Shown piece after piece: positions 21,812 through 33,670 of a stretch of 64,000 nucleotides of DNA. The notes beneath the pieces were generated by a model that ran no database searches, was not told the origin of the DNA, and saw nothing but the letters and a program-made list of their open reading frames with translations. Within the stretch, counting starts at the first letter, position 1, and every line of letters begins with the position of its first letter. The stretch spans positions 1-64,000 of the forward strand of contig MU278368.1 in NCBI GenBank assembly GCA_022385755.1, given 5' to 3'. Source of the DNA: Trametopsis cervina (taxonomy: Eukaryota > Basidiomycota > Agaricomycetes > Polyporales > Irpicaceae). The translations under genes and the position numbers were made by a program.

Positions 21812-22811
21812 GGTCGGAGGTAACGTCGAGGAGGAGCAAGGATACGATGGTCGGTGCGTGAAAGCAACAGGTTAAAGGTGGAAAGCGCGGGTTTATAAGC
21901 CTGGTGGTCAAAGTGATATATGTCTGCAGACGTGGAACGCGCTGACGTGGCTGAATCGCAGTTCATCATTCTCACCGCTCCGGCCTCGCATCCCGACGTT
22001 ACCGACGACAACGAGACATGGGACCGACGCCGAATACCCACGCACAGCGCTGCTGGGGTGCTACGTGAGAGATCTGGTAGGCCTTGCTCAACATTTCCTG
22101 TGTTGTCCCAGCCAGATGAGGACGACCGTGGGTAACGGTTGCCGGGGGACTGGCTGCGCCTTAATGGCAATGTCGACAACTGAACTCTGACGGCCTGATT
22201 GCTCACCTGCTGGACTTGCATTCCATCCGCAGAGTTGTTTCAAGTCGCATTGAGATCACCGCCCGACGATGTTTTCTGCAGAGTCTCCCGCTCTGTGTGT
22301 CCACGCCGGTTGTGGTAGGGGCATCCAGTAGGACCCCGAAGACTCCGTGTCGAAGGGTGAGCAAGCCATACACTTTTCTCACTTGACGGATGTGCTCTCT
22401 CAGCTCTCGCATGTTACGTTCCCGCAGAGCTCGCCGTCCCTGAAGCTTACTAGGCTACGAAGCTCCTATACCATACACCGTGTGAGCAGCGCGCAGATAG
22501 CAGTCGCGTGTACTCTTCCACTCTGTGGGGTCGCACATTGAACTCTGCATGCTGCATACGCATGCACGCTTTGGATCATGGGAAGCCCAGCTCTTATGGC
22601 ACAGCCGTGAAAATACATTGAGCTTATCCGCACCTATACAACATTTTGCTTCTTATTTCTCCCGAGCCATTTGACACTGTAATTGACAGACCGCGTCGCG
22701 TCCCACGCGAGCAGGGTGGTACAAAGGCATAATCTGTGCGAGATGAATAAGCGTCGAACATCTTGAACTCTGTATCAATACGTACTGATACACACTTGAT
22801 ATCGGCACCCA
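21812..22811. other. Intergenic region upstream of the PDI-family gene
   Basis: About 1 kb. A CCACG/CGTGG-containing block near 21930-22090 precedes the PDI-family ATG on the minus strand. ER stress elements of this kind are plausible but not proven. No exon supported. Confidence 0.45.
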
Positions 22812-24119
22812 TCAATATCCTGCAACCGCTACAGCACGCGCGGACTGCACCATCGTCTTGAGTAACTCTTGGTGTGTCTCTATCGCGATCCTCCTCTCTT
22901 CCAGGTCAGCCACGCCGACGACACACAGCTCGCTCCGCACACCCAGCCTGATCAGCGCATTGCTCACTGCCGCGCTAAGCGAGGGGTCTTCCACCGCCCA
23001 CTCCCACGGAGCGAATCTCAGCTGCGGAGGTGAGTCCGGTACCCCTAGCCCAGAGACGAATGCCTTCAGTAACAGTATAGCAATCTGCTGCCCTCGTTCC
23101 TGCAGCGTTTGAACAGTCAATGGTCGGTTGTCGACCGGCAGCGGCCCCTCGCAGTGCACGTATCGGCTGAATGGATTGACGAATGACAGAAGCATTCCAG
23201 GGGGAGGCAACGGGACAAAGTGTAGGCCGAATATCCACTTGTTGGGGCCGTAACCAGACGGGACGAGTGGCCTGAAAGGCAGCGAGTTGAATTCTCGTAC
23301 GAGCGCGGCTATCTGTGATTCTGCAGAGTATGACATCGGGTTTTCTGTGCGAGCTGGCAGATGGTGGATCAGTTCCATTGCCTTGGATTCGAAAATCGGA
23401 AACACATCGAGGATGGAGGGGCTCACCGTGGACGAACGGTTACGGTACGAGGTGAAGCGAAGGTGCCCTATTGCTTGTGCTCCGCCATGCCTCTTAGCGA
23501 GATATACCCAGGGTTAGCGGCCACAAGACGGATGATGTGGGCAAGACGGATCAGCTGATTCACGGCGATATAGTGGTCCTCAACGGTTCTTTGCTCGCTG
23601 TCTCTGCGGCAGTAGGCAGACAGCGTGGTCGCAAGACGAATATTGAGGCGATTGCACGCCTCGATGTAGTGGCCGGAGCACTGCAATGACTCGGGAATGT
23701 AATGTCGTTCGTCATACCTGGCTATAAGCTGTGCAATGCTGTCTTGCGCTATGAATGTCGGGTAGCGTCAATCTGCCATGGTCGATGGTTGTACAGCGGT
23801 CGTACTGCAAAGCAGTGGCAGACGGGATCTTTGATTTCGGCGCCGTGCATGAGCCACCCGATGGTTCTGTGGGTTGTCGCGGTAGATATGTAAGTAAACA
23901 AGTATCGAAAGGTCATACTCTCTTACCATAAGACAAAGGCGTTGTGAAGAGTAAGTACCTGAACAATCTCAGAACTGCCAGATCAGTGTGACAGTGCTGA
24001 CTAAGCGTCGGGAGGCCATAAGAGGCAGGAGGCGGAACTAGGACCCTCACAACTAGTTCTTGGCACTCTCTCGGCGAATGAGCCTCCTCAATTGAAAGTG
24101 ATTTTGACTTGAAGAACAC
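22812..24119 (-). CDS. Hypothetical alpha-helical protein
   Basis: Four exons, 5' to 3': 24119-23959, 23866-23795, 23738-23564, 23492-22812; 362 residues from the ATG at 24119. All borders are GT-AG with consistent phase. The intron 23563-23493 contains a good GCTAAC branch point. The internal part is helix-rich (LIARYDERHYIPESLQCSGH, EACNRLNIRLATTLSAYC). The C-terminal 200 residues are compact (FPIFESKAMELIHHLPAR, NKWIFGLHFVPLPPPGMLLS, RIAIETHQELLKTMVQSARA). No domain recognised; the first exon could be mis-assigned. Reading straight through without the 71-nt and 56-nt introns would give stops, so the splice model decides whether the gene is intact. Confidence 0.55.
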
Positions 24120-24493
24120 CTGCTTAGTGCTTCACAGCTTCAGTTATGGGCGTCGTGTCGCAGGGGCGGGGTCGCTATGTATGCCATCAACAGCAGTACG
24201 CATCAGACGTCGGGCGCTGGCACAAAAAGCGGGCTTTCAATCCCGTACGTGTTTCCTTTACTTCCCTCATCCTCTCCGTCCTTCGGGTTCCCCGCTACTT
24301 ACCTGTTCGACGCGAGACATTTTGCAACCCGCACTCTTTTATAACTGCCGCTCTTTACTCTTCAGGACCTCCTACATCCCATACAGTAAGTTATTCAGGT
24401 GGTCGCTCGTCAGTCTGCGATTTACCGTGGGTTGCCAGCCTACACATTGCAACCCCTCACCACAATTGAATACCCATTCGAAATATCATCATA
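24120..24493. other. Divergent promoter region
   Basis: About 370 bp between the hypothetical minus-strand gene and the wall-protein gene, with C/T-rich tracts and a short A/T leader (AAATATCATCATA) right before the plus-strand ATG. No exon seen. Confidence 0.5.
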
Positions 24494-25310
24494 ATGCTTA
24501 GCTCAGTTCTTCTCACCGCCCTCCTCGCCGTAACGGCTGTCCGTGCAGACCCTACCCCGACGGTCCCAGGTCCCAACGATGTCTACAATGCTGGAGGAAA
24601 CTGTCTCATCCAGTGGGATGCAGACACCACTGGCGTGTGGAACCCGATGTACATTGAGCTCATGACCGGGGCAAACCTCAACATGAAGCATCTAACGAGT
24701 TCGTCGGCGTTCCGCTTTTCTTCCTATAACTGGCTGACAGGCTCCTATTTGCCGTACAGCTGTTGCTACCGTTGATGGCACGGATCCGACGAACACGACG
24801 CTCACATACCCATGCCCAGGCGTCACCCCAAACGCTGCGATCTATTTTTACCAGTTCACAGCAGCTCACTCGAACGTCACTATGTGGACTACACGGTTTG
24901 CCATCGCTGATGCCAGCGGCAAGGTAGTGCCTCCTCCCCAGGCTACTCAGCCCAACGGCGACCCTATCCCGTGGGGTGACGGTGCACTCCTCGACCCGTC
25001 TGTAGCTACTCCCCCTCCCCCTAAGGGCAGTGCAAATTCTACAACCACGAACAGTGCATCTTCCGGCAGCTCTGCTCCTGCTGTAACCCCATCTGGATTC
25101 TCCGCTTCCTCGAGTTCAGCATCGCTTCCTACGGCTTCAAGCTTAGCTGCCTCAAAATCCGGCAGCTCCTCGCCTTCGTCGTCAAGCGCTCAGGTCAACT
25201 CGACCAATGGTGCTGCCGCAACAAACTCTGCCAGCGGTCTGTCAAACTCCCTCACCTTGGGTGCGGCCTCCCTTGCTGCCTTCGCAGCTGCTCTCGCAGT
25301 TGCCCTCTAA
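24494..25310 (+). CDS. GPI-anchored Ser/Thr-rich cell-surface protein (Kre9/KNH-like N-terminal domain)
   Basis: Two exons, 24494-24698 and 24760-25310; 251 residues. A signal peptide (SSVLLTALLAVTAVRA) is followed by an Ig-like Kre9/KNH-type domain of about 100 residues: PNDVYNAGGNCLIQWDAD, MYIELMTGANLNMKHL and YFYQFTAAHSNVTMWTTRFA. Then comes a long Ser/Ala/Thr-rich stalk likely to be O-mannosylated, and a hydrophobic tail (TLGAASLAAFAAALAVAL) preceded by a small-residue omega site (NSASGLSNS). Proteins of this Ser-Thr-rich GPI family are very common in basidiomycete walls; their exact role is unknown. N-glycosylation sites NTTL and NVTM are visible. Confidence 0.85.
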
Positions 25311-25579
25311 AGTATGTCTAAATCTGTGAGCGTGTACAGATTGATTAACATATCTTCAGTCCCATTCTATCTTATTGGGCGTTTTCTTTGGATCTCAGTT
25401 GCAATTGCATCACCCTGCGGACATTCTCAGCCATGTGTGATAAGATCTTGCTGCTTTCGAATGGGTCTGATAACAAGTGATGTTAAACCGCATCTGATCG
25501 TTGTCTCGAATGCATGCGCGCCCCCATATATCGGACGCAAAAATATGGGAATTCATGTGTCGGTATAATCATTGATCTA

Positions 25580-26329
25580 TCAGAGAAGGTCAGATGTGGA
25601 AAACCAAGGATGTTCAGCACGTACCATAGCAGATAGCTTTGTCCACTCCGTCAATGACCGTAGATACTCATCTCTGCCATCGTCCACAGGTCGATCCGCA
25701 TTCCATAGCACGAAAGATGAGAAGGTTGAGGACGCTTGCAAGGTACGGACGGGAACTGCTTCGTCTAACGCGTCTGCGAGCTCTGCGAGATCAGGCTTCT
25801 CGTCTTCGTCTATCTGAGACTTCGCTCCACGGCTTGCACGCTTGTATGTGGACGCCTGTTTCGATTCGTTTGCCTTGTTAGCCTTCGTAGCACTGGCATC
25901 CGCTGGTGTCAAGATAACACCGCTGTAGCCAGGGGGTAGGTCGACCTTGAGCCCACGTACGGTTCGTCCTCTGAAGGCGGCCACAAGGTGATTTGAAGTA
26001 TCGTTAGGTTCCTGCTCCGTGGTCATATCCACGTCGGGTGTCAATGTGGTAGTGGACGTCGACTGCAACGATAACTGTGACGTGCCCTCTGCTGGCTGGC
26101 TTTCTTCCACCAACGTTGACTGGGAATCTGTGGTGGGTAGACTTGAGGTAGTTTGGTTTAGGTCAGCAGCAGCACCGTAGTCAGGCTTTGATGCAGGTTT
26201 TACTCGGAAGTAGGTCGATACTGGAGCGGGGCCAGTGTATGATATATGGAAGGGCATCAGTTGCGGAGAGCATGTTGGTATGGGTACCTTCGGAGCGGAT
26301 ATCTCCAGAGCTGGCGCAGTACTCGACAT
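25580..26329 (-). CDS. Ribonuclease H2 subunit C (non-catalytic)
   Basis: Single exon of 249 residues from the ATG at 26329; an in-frame ATG at 26428 would add 33 residues but runs into the shared promoter. Subunit C of the trimeric RNase H2, which removes ribonucleotides from DNA and RNA of hybrids. Family features: LMPFHISYTGPAPVSTYF near the N-terminus, AAFRGRTVRGLKVDLPPGYS, GVILTPAD, and the C-terminal SFVLWNADRPVDDGRDEYLR followed by WTKLS. A Ser/Thr/Gln-rich insert lies between the two conserved parts. The gene is divergent from the HIRIP3-like gene, with 259 bp between the two starts and two ACGCGT boxes there. Confidence 0.85.
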   Translation of the reverse strand: MSSTAPALEISAPKVPIPTCSPQLMPFHISYTGPAPVSTYFRVKPASKPDYGAAADLNQTTSSLPTTDSQSTLVEESQPAEGTSQLSLQSTSTTTLTPDVDMTTEQEPNDTSNHLVAAFRGRTVRGLKVDLPPGYSGVILTPADASATKANKANESKQASTYKRASRGAKSQIDEDEKPDLAELADALDEAVPVRTLQASSTFSSFVLWNADRPVDDGRDEYLRSLTEWTKLSAMVRAEHPWFSTSDLL

Positions 26330-26431
26330 TTGTGAAATATAATCTGTAATATCCCGTTCAGGGCTCTTCACCGGTAATATGAATTCAAGGTGCACCCACC
26401 TGTGGTCGCGGTGAGAGCTGAGAGGCAAGAG

Positions 26432-26437
26432 ACGCGT
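26432..26437. promoter_or_regulatory. MCB-like ACGCGT box in shared promoter
   Basis: ACGCGT in a run of CGCGTCGCGTCACG, 103 bp upstream of the RNase H2C ATG and 157 bp upstream of the HIRIP3-like ATG. It matches the MluI cell-cycle box bound by MBF in fungi. Known for yeast; inferred here. Confidence 0.45.
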
Positions 26438-26503
26438 CGCGTCACGGATCGCGCATCGTGCTAACAGATCACGTGCCTAAACGTCACATGCGACTGTCGC
26501 GTG

Positions 26504-26509
26504 ACGCGT
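26504..26509. promoter_or_regulatory. Second MCB-like ACGCGT box in shared promoter
   Basis: ACGCGT within TCGCGTGACGCGTCGTG, 72 bp from the first box, roughly midway between the two divergent start codons. Two boxes in one short promoter of two chromatin/DNA-maintenance genes make chance less likely. Confidence 0.45.
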
Positions 26510-26588
26510 CGTGTGGGAGCAATGATTAGTGCCGGCGATTGAATTCTAAGCTGGTCTCTACCACCACTCTCCTCTCGCAGCACGGAAC

Positions 26589-28422
26589 ATGGCAGACGTG
26601 GACAGCGACAATCTGAGAGAGGTCGTCTCAAGGATAGTGAATGCGGCCTCAAAAGATGGCACAATCCAGTGCGCGCGAATTTGCTTCTATACATAGCGAA
26701 CACTGCTAATTATCACATGGCCACATTGCGTTCAGCGAGCTTACACCCCGCATGATCCGTGAAAAGGCTGAGGAAGATATGCAGTTGGACTCTGGAGCAC
26801 TCAAAGTATATAAAGATGAGATCAAGGAGATTGCTCAGGTTGCTCTGGTGAGTGGCCGTCAATGATGTACACAGAGAACTTTGTTGCTGATGCCATGTCC
26901 GTCCATAGGAAGCACTAGACGGCAATGCGGAGGAAGAAGAGAAGATATCCGTGGAGAAGACTCAGCCTTCCAAGAAGACAAAGACTATCTCCAAGCGTAA
27001 GTCAGAGACTGCGATAACAGACGAAGATGCCACACCGCCTTCGAAGAAACCTAAGGCTGCACCTAAACGGCAGCCGCGGAAGGCTGAAACGAAGCCGTCT
27101 TCGGCTAAGGGAAAGAACACCAAGACAATTCGTTCGGCTGTAAGTTTTGGTATTACATATGCGAAGGGTGATTAGCATTGACCGCCTGGAAGTCTGTAAT
27201 CCCGTCTTCCGAAGACGAGGCCAGTCCTGAGAAGAAGTCGCCACCTAAGGCTGCACCCAAAGCCAAGAGACCGACTCTGCCCAAGAATACATCAGCACAT
27301 GATGCAGATGTCAGTATTTGTCCTTCAAACGCGCGTGTCGTGGCTGACTGTGCAGCCTTACTGAAAGGTGTCAACCGCCGATATAGGTGATATTGCAACT
27401 CCAGTGAAGGCTGGCAAGAAGCGTGCGCAGCAGGCCCAATCGGAAGACAACGATTCGCCGGCCACCCCGAAGGCATCTCACTCAGCACTACCACAGTCTG
27501 CGGAAGCGGAGGATGTGGAAATGGGGAATGAGCAAGGGCCGCCCGTACCGAAGGCTACTATGGGAGAGGTATGTGCATGCGCACTAATGTCACGCCGACT
27601 CCGCTGACTAAAAGTGATATACTCTCAGAAAAGCGACTCAGAAATGTCTGTCGTTATGGATGAACCCACCAAGCGTGGTCGAAAGAGGAAGGACAAGGCC
27701 GAGGTACGTTTGCTTACTGGGTTGGGGTCTATCCGATCATTAACGCGCGAACACTGAACACATAGGCTTCGGCTACGGTAAGTTGGATTGTATCCCGGGT
27801 ATGGTTGTGACGCTTATCTCCATTGTGCGTAGAAGAAGAAACGCAAGCCGAAAGAACCTACGGAGGAGTCTCCCGATGACCAGGAGATTAAGCGTCTGAA
27901 GGTGTGTGCCGTAAAGTTTACAGTGGAACACAATCATTGAATCGAGTTGTAGTCGTTTGTTGTCGCGTGTGGAGTACGTAAGGTTTGGTCAAAGGAATTC
28001 AAAGACATTTCAGAAGACAAACGGGCGCAAATTCGCAAGTTGAAGGAGATCCTAGCAGGTTTAGGCATGACCGGCCGTCTGAGTATGGAGAGAGCGAAAT
28101 CTATCAAGGAGAAGAGGGAGCTTGCACAAGAGCTTGGTATAAGAATCAGGCTTATGGTTTCCTGTATATGCTGACTAAGTTGCCCCAGAGGATGTGCAAA
28201 CGTTCGAGAAGGCGGTCGTGAGCGGTCCTGTAAGATCTAGCCGCAAGACGGTTCCAGAGTCTTCTGGGGGGAATGAATCAGATATTGAGGACGCCCCTGC
28301 CCTGCCAAGAAAGAAGGTAAGCTGCTCATTCAATCGCCACTTCAATACTTTAATCGGCACCACAGACGAACGCAAGGGCTAGCATCATGGCTTTTCTGGG
28401 CGACCAAAGCGACTCTGAATAA
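26589..28422 (+). CDS. HIRIP3-like histone chaperone with N-terminal DEK_C domain
   Basis: Eleven exons: 26589-26668, 26736-26847, 26909-27139, 27193-27309, 27368-27568, 27629-27703, 27766-27777, 27833-27901, 27953-28136, 28189-28316, 28366-28422; 421 residues. The N-terminal about 65 residues form a DEK_C-type helical domain (LTPRMIREKAEEDMQLDSGA). The middle is Lys/Pro/Glu-rich and disordered with many KK/RK clusters. The C-terminal conserved block starts EIKRLKSFVVACGVRKVWSK and continues KLKEILAGLGMTGRLSMERA, as in HIRIP3/CHZ-motif proteins that bind H2A-H2B dimers. The extreme C-terminus MAFLGDQSDSE is acidic. Exon 7 has only 12 nt (ASAT). The acceptors of exons 4 and 5 were chosen by phase. 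Probably nuclear. Confidence 0.85.
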
Positions 28423-28505
28423 GTGTAATGCTACCGGAATCTACGGTCCTACTGATAGGTTATATTATAGTCATATATTCAAATACATCCAGACAGCTCG
28501 ATTTA

Positions 28506-31500
28506 TTACATGGGGTCCACTGCTTGTGCTTGTGGTCTGACGTTGAGTTGCGCTGGGTAATCTGGTGGGTCCTCGTAGTCCTGGATGTCGAGAGCAGTGG
28601 AAAAGGTCCCGTCGGCGATGAGCTGCAGCCCTGCGATGGATGCGCCACTGGAATCCAACGACCACAGCGATAGTGCCAGCGCGTTGGTAGCGTTCTTTCG
28701 CAGGATGCTAACTCGCCCAATGAATGGAACGTACAGGTTAGCATTTTCTATGATTCGACTCACCCTGCTGGAAAGACAAATATTGTCTGTGGTCTGACCA
28801 AAGCCCATGGATCAAATAAAGCAAACGATGCGCTGTTTTCTACACGTACCCAAGATTGTTGATATACTTTCCCAGCTGCCAACCATTTAGGTAGATTTGA
28901 GCTCGGAACCGCGAAGAGACGGGGCTGGGAGTGAAAGACAAACGAATTGGGACGTCTGTGTTGGGTGGAAGGTCCTGTGACACTTATTATCAGGACCGCG
29001 GTACGTAAGAAGTAGCATAGCTGCGTCAGCTTACCAAGTCAAAGGTCGTACGATAGAAGTTAACACCGGCTCCTTTGACACCGTCAGTCAAAGGGGAGCC
29101 GGTTGGCCAATCTTGATCTGGAAATCCCGGAAGATGTGCCCCGATACGCTCAGCATACAGACCGCCTTCATTTAGGTATCCACGAAAAGTGTCTGCGGCA
29201 TGCGCTGCGCCTCCCTGTATAAATGGCAAGAGATGTTAACCCTTATTGATAGATATCAGAGGCAGGGACCGACCTGATTGCCTTGTAACTTCCAGGTGCT
29301 GAAGGTGGCGTTTCCTCCGATAATGGAATATCCTCGTATGCCACGGGGTTCCTTGCCACCATTGGTACTGGTTTCGACAAGGCTGCGAAAGAAAAGCTTA
29401 AACTCGCATATTCCCGCTCGCACACATCGTCCGTATACATACCCCATATGATCTAACAAATCATCGTCAGCGACACTTAACATGCCGTTCATCCGCTGGT
29501 GGACATACCTTGGATGACAGTCAGCACATTATCCACTTCGACCGCGAGAATGCCACTGGGGATTGTCCAGATGTCGGAAGTCATACTGATCGATGGGCTA
29601 CCTTCACTCGATCCAAGGAATGCGCCATTCAGAAAGACGGAGTACGCAAAAGCGAAGCCGCCTTGAACGGTCAGGTTTATCGCCGTTTCTGCCCCGGTGG
29701 CGATGAAGTGGCCGCGAAAGATGAGGTTCCCGCCATAGAATCTGGTGTTATGTCGGTTCAGTGCCCGGTGGTTCACCCGAGAGAAGATGCACAAACCCAT
29801 ATTGCTGCGAGTATAGAACGTGATTTCCGGATAGAGGTGGGAGATTCGTGAACTGTCACAATCTTAGTGCTGTAGTGGCCTTCCTCTGCGAACTAATACT
29901 AACATTTGTGGTGGTCATATCAGCTGTAACGAAGGCGGTGTCGTTGAAATTTGGATCGACTTCAGGTAAGCTGTGCATACTTAGCCATTAATGCCCACAA
30001 GAATGCTGCGTACTCATACCTTCCCGATATCTTCCAAGCTAGCGCGCTTAGATCAGGAAGACTCAAATTGAAGTTCGTTCCGACCGTGAACTTGAATGAA
30101 CCGTACGCTGAGCGGACCACTGTCTGCTCCACGCCGTTCCAAAGGAGCGCCTTCACCTGACTGGGGGCGACGACTTCGATATCTGTGGTACCATTGGTAT
30201 CGCCAGACTGCGCGAAGGTATTAAACGAGTGCTGTTGTTTCATAGAGAAATGGGCCCACCAAAGAGAGCGTCGTCTGTGAAATATCAGCAGTACGGACCA
30301 AGTACGGACCACCAACCAGCACGCTAGTTGCAGTACAGGTGAGTGGACAACACATACCATCTCCGACCGCGTGCTAACCTTTGGTTGGTCCCAATCGAAA
30401 AATAATTACCGAATTCGTTACTTCCAGGAATTACAGGGGCATGCCAATTGCTGGCCGTTGCTTTGTCCATTATAATTAGGACAGTAGATCTCTGTACTCC
30501 AACCGTCACGGGAATCCAAGCAGTAGGGCCGAGTATATGATTGACAGTCAGTGTGTTGTTGCTTATGGATGCCGCTGCGCCGTGCGCATCAGACAAATCA
30601 ACTATAGGGTCATCGGAGAACGTCAGCATGATCTCAACAGACTGCCCTGTGGGGACGTAGAAAATGATATAATCCGTCTGATCAATTCTGTGCCGATCCG
30701 AGCGTTAGTAGGTATCTCGTTTTCGGTCATGCGGAATGCAGTATACTTACGCAGACCACGTCATGATCCTGCGACTGGTGGTCAGAATGAGCACTTTTCT
30801 GGATGGAATTGCACGCACTCAGCTGTGGAGTACAAGATCCTAGTCCCGTGCTGGCCAAATAGGTAGTCAGTTACGAGTATCTTGCTCTCGCGCCCATTGA
30901 GCGTCAAACTGCCGTTGCGAGGGATAGTAAATGTTCCGACAGAAGTAGACACATGCAATTGAGTTGTAGTCAACGCCGTCGACCTAATCGAAGCAAAATG
31001 AAGGGCAATGGTTACAAAACGTAAAAAAGATAGCTTACGTTGAGGCGTCATGGCGGACGACGTAGAATGCGGCGTTTGTACTTGGATTCCGAAGCTCTGC
31101 GGTATGTATGAGTGAGGAAGTTGTGTAGTTCGTGCCATTGGCGATAAGGTTCGCGGCCAATAAATCACGGGAAACTCGCAGAAAAAGACCTTAAATGGAC
31201 TTCTATGTAAGGCACAGCGTATATGACCAGAGGGAAAGCCTCACCCTGTAATCTCATTTCGTTCATCTTTGGGCCTGCAATTCGATTCTCGTTGATGCCT
31301 TGACGTCGTTCAGCTCAACTTACGTGGTTGTGAAAACGAAATGCAATACCTGCTCCATAGTCGTAGCTGGTGTATACGGTAGGTTCGGCAGTCTGGCCCC
31401 AGTTTGTGCCACCGAACGTCACTATAAAGATGTAAGGCTATGATAATTGCTGGCGGCTACGTGAGACCCTACTGTAGATGTCTACATAATCGAACAGGGT

Positions 31501-33092
31501 GAGATCGTTACGTTACACAATCATATGGCGAATGGTGTACTTACTCAGGATAGTTGCGGTTTGTGCACTTCAACAGAGCACAGTGACGTGTGCACATCGA
31601 GCAAGAGCGGTTGACTTACTAATTTTCTTTATAGAATATATCCTCTGGTAGCGAAGTTTCTTCAATCTGGAGTGGACACCACGATCGAATAGGCTTACCA
31701 TATGCCGGCCCACTTAAGTCAGATGCTACAGCTCCCTTTAGTCGAGAAATTTTAACGTACATATATCAAACTTACAATACTTCTCATACCCAGTCCCACC
31801 TCGTGTGACACCGTCCCATCCAAGGAGCCAGCCCCCACCAAACTAACGTAGGTGAGGTAAATGGATCGAGTTCTGGTATCGACTGTCTCGCATACCTCGG
31901 CAAGGCATAGCGGATTACTTGGAGCCACAGCTTTATGATCGGCGTAATAGACGGACTGCACCTGTGCCCAGGAGTTGGACTGCGGGTAGGAGTCTCCACT
32001 GGGTGAGCAGTGAATAAGAAGCATGTGTATAAGATAGAGAATAGTAGATACCAGTAAATATCGACACGGCCCGTGCCAGGTAAATCGGGACTGAAGTTTC
32101 CGGCCTGCCCGCCGTGTTGATCATTCGTGGTGATAGCTGTATCATGTTGGTATTCAGCTCCTGCGACTGCATACCCTGACTCCAAACGTACGAATGTCAA
32201 TGCCATTTGCGCGATAGAGATTGATTATCGCTTGCATGTACGGACTTCTATCTGTTCCTGCGCTGAACTCGTTTTCTGCCTGGACAAGAATGACTACATA
32301 AATAGCTGTATTAGATAAGACTATGATGATGAAAGCAGTACCTACTAGGCCCTCCGTTACTGATCTGGTTCTTTGCTATCAACTTGGACAGTTGAGTCAT
32401 GTAGGGAAGCCAGGCTTAACGGAAACGAGCTGTAGACATGCATAGAAAAGGCTACAAAAGACGAACCTTCGGTGTAGTTCACATTATCGGTGCGCAACGA
32501 GCCAGCAATTGCCTGAGCCCATCCTGGTATACCGCCACCCGTGGTCTCGCCGTCTTTTGGCTCATGATTACTGCCATCACTTAATAAGCAGAAAGGTAGG
32601 ATACATACTTATGTAAGGTCCAGGTCTGTTCATTCAAATGAGTAGAAGTAACCTGTTACGTGCCAGCGCGTACCTTGCAATCAGCCACAATCCCGCATTC
32701 TGTGCTTCGTCTATGAAACGCTGGATGTCTCGATAGGTGCCAACCTGGAAGTCACCTGAACCACCATTTGTGCCGGGCGTAGGATAAGACAGGCCCCAAT
32801 GCACATAGAAAGATACAGCATTAAAGCCATTGGCCTTTATTTTCTGGAAGACGACCGCCCACAGATTCGGGTTTGGAAGCCGCCAGGGGTGAAACTCAGC
32901 AGAAAGAACGAAGATCCGCTGTCCGTGTATCGACAACGAATGCGGATCCCATGTGACAGCATCAGTCAAGCCTGTGGAATTGCGTCGCTTGAGCTCGCCT
33001 CCGATTCGCGTAGTCGTCCTTGCTTCTGAAGAAAGTACGACAGAGACAATGGACAGAAAAAGTATGATGAACTTAGCAGTCTGGTGCATCAT
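28506..33092 (-). CDS. Secreted beta-galactosidase, glycoside hydrolase family 35
   Basis: 29 exons; 1028 residues. 5' to 3': 33092-32674, 32625-32609, 32553-32467, 32414-32346, 32293-32192, 32136-32052, 31998-31896, 31842-31776, 31731-31699, 31659-31620, 31567-31545, 31481-31473, 31421-31350, 31298-31245, 31189-31039, 30983-30819, 30768-30751, 30687-30379, 30323-30260, 30207-30020, 29970-29904, 29852-29797, 29741-29509, 29452-29443, 29382-29274, 29214-29035, 28974-28850, 28793-28764, 28707-28506. Signal peptide FIILFLSIVSVVLSSEA. TIM barrel with RPGPYINGETTGGG, LVQAENEF (acid/base Glu of NE), CLAEFGGGWLLGWDG (nucleophile Glu) and MTFGGTNWGQ. C-terminal beta-domains include NLIFRGHFIATGAE and LNGWQLGKYINNLGPQ. 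It removes terminal beta-galactose from wall polysaccharides. Exons of 9, 10, 17 and 18 nt occur, yet the frame closes exactly. Confidence 0.93.
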
Positions 33093-33670
33093 GACAAGGA
33101 GTTAGGAGCCATTCGTGAACTGTAAGCTGCGAATATATACCTTCAAGCACTGTACGACCTCCTGCTGAGACGAGCCGAGAGTCTCACCTGACTATGTCAT
33201 GTCCTGTCTCATGCACCTGTGCATTCAGTTCACCATCCCGACGTGGTACAAGGCGGCCCGCCAACGGGAAGAATCCCTGCGGCATACGGAGATTCTCCAC
33301 AGCTAAATAGCATGTGAGCAACTGCTATAGTCCACGGTTTCCACGATGAACTTGAAATCATATATTCGAACAAGACTAGGACCTCAGAGGCTATAGATGT
33401 CTTTACGACTGCTGTAGCCAATGAGGTCCTGTACAAGTTTGGCCAGACCAGACTTCTGCACTGCTGATGTAAGAGGAAGAAAAGCAGCGCCACCTTGCAT
33501 TCCCTTTTACGGACCCATATAGGCGCCATCATTCGATCCTAGGCGCTTGATCGTAGTTGTATCTCGAACAACTCCAGTGCACGAAACACACAGGAGTAGA
33601 CTCTGGTTTTTTGTGTCGAAATCCATTCAAGTGCCTGCATATGAACGGACTAGCATCATCGTCATCGTCT
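33093..33670. other. Divergent promoter region between beta-galactosidase and VPS25
   Basis: About 580 bp. Nothing beyond promoter-like sequence was recognised; the minus-strand open frame at 33230-33532 has no domain signal. Confidence 0.5.

Noticed and set aside
23493..23794. Apparent frameshifts in the hypothetical gene at 22.8-24.1 kb
   Set aside because: Two frame changes suggested a pseudogene, but both vanish when the 56-nt (23794-23739) and 71-nt (23563-23493) GT-AG introns are used.
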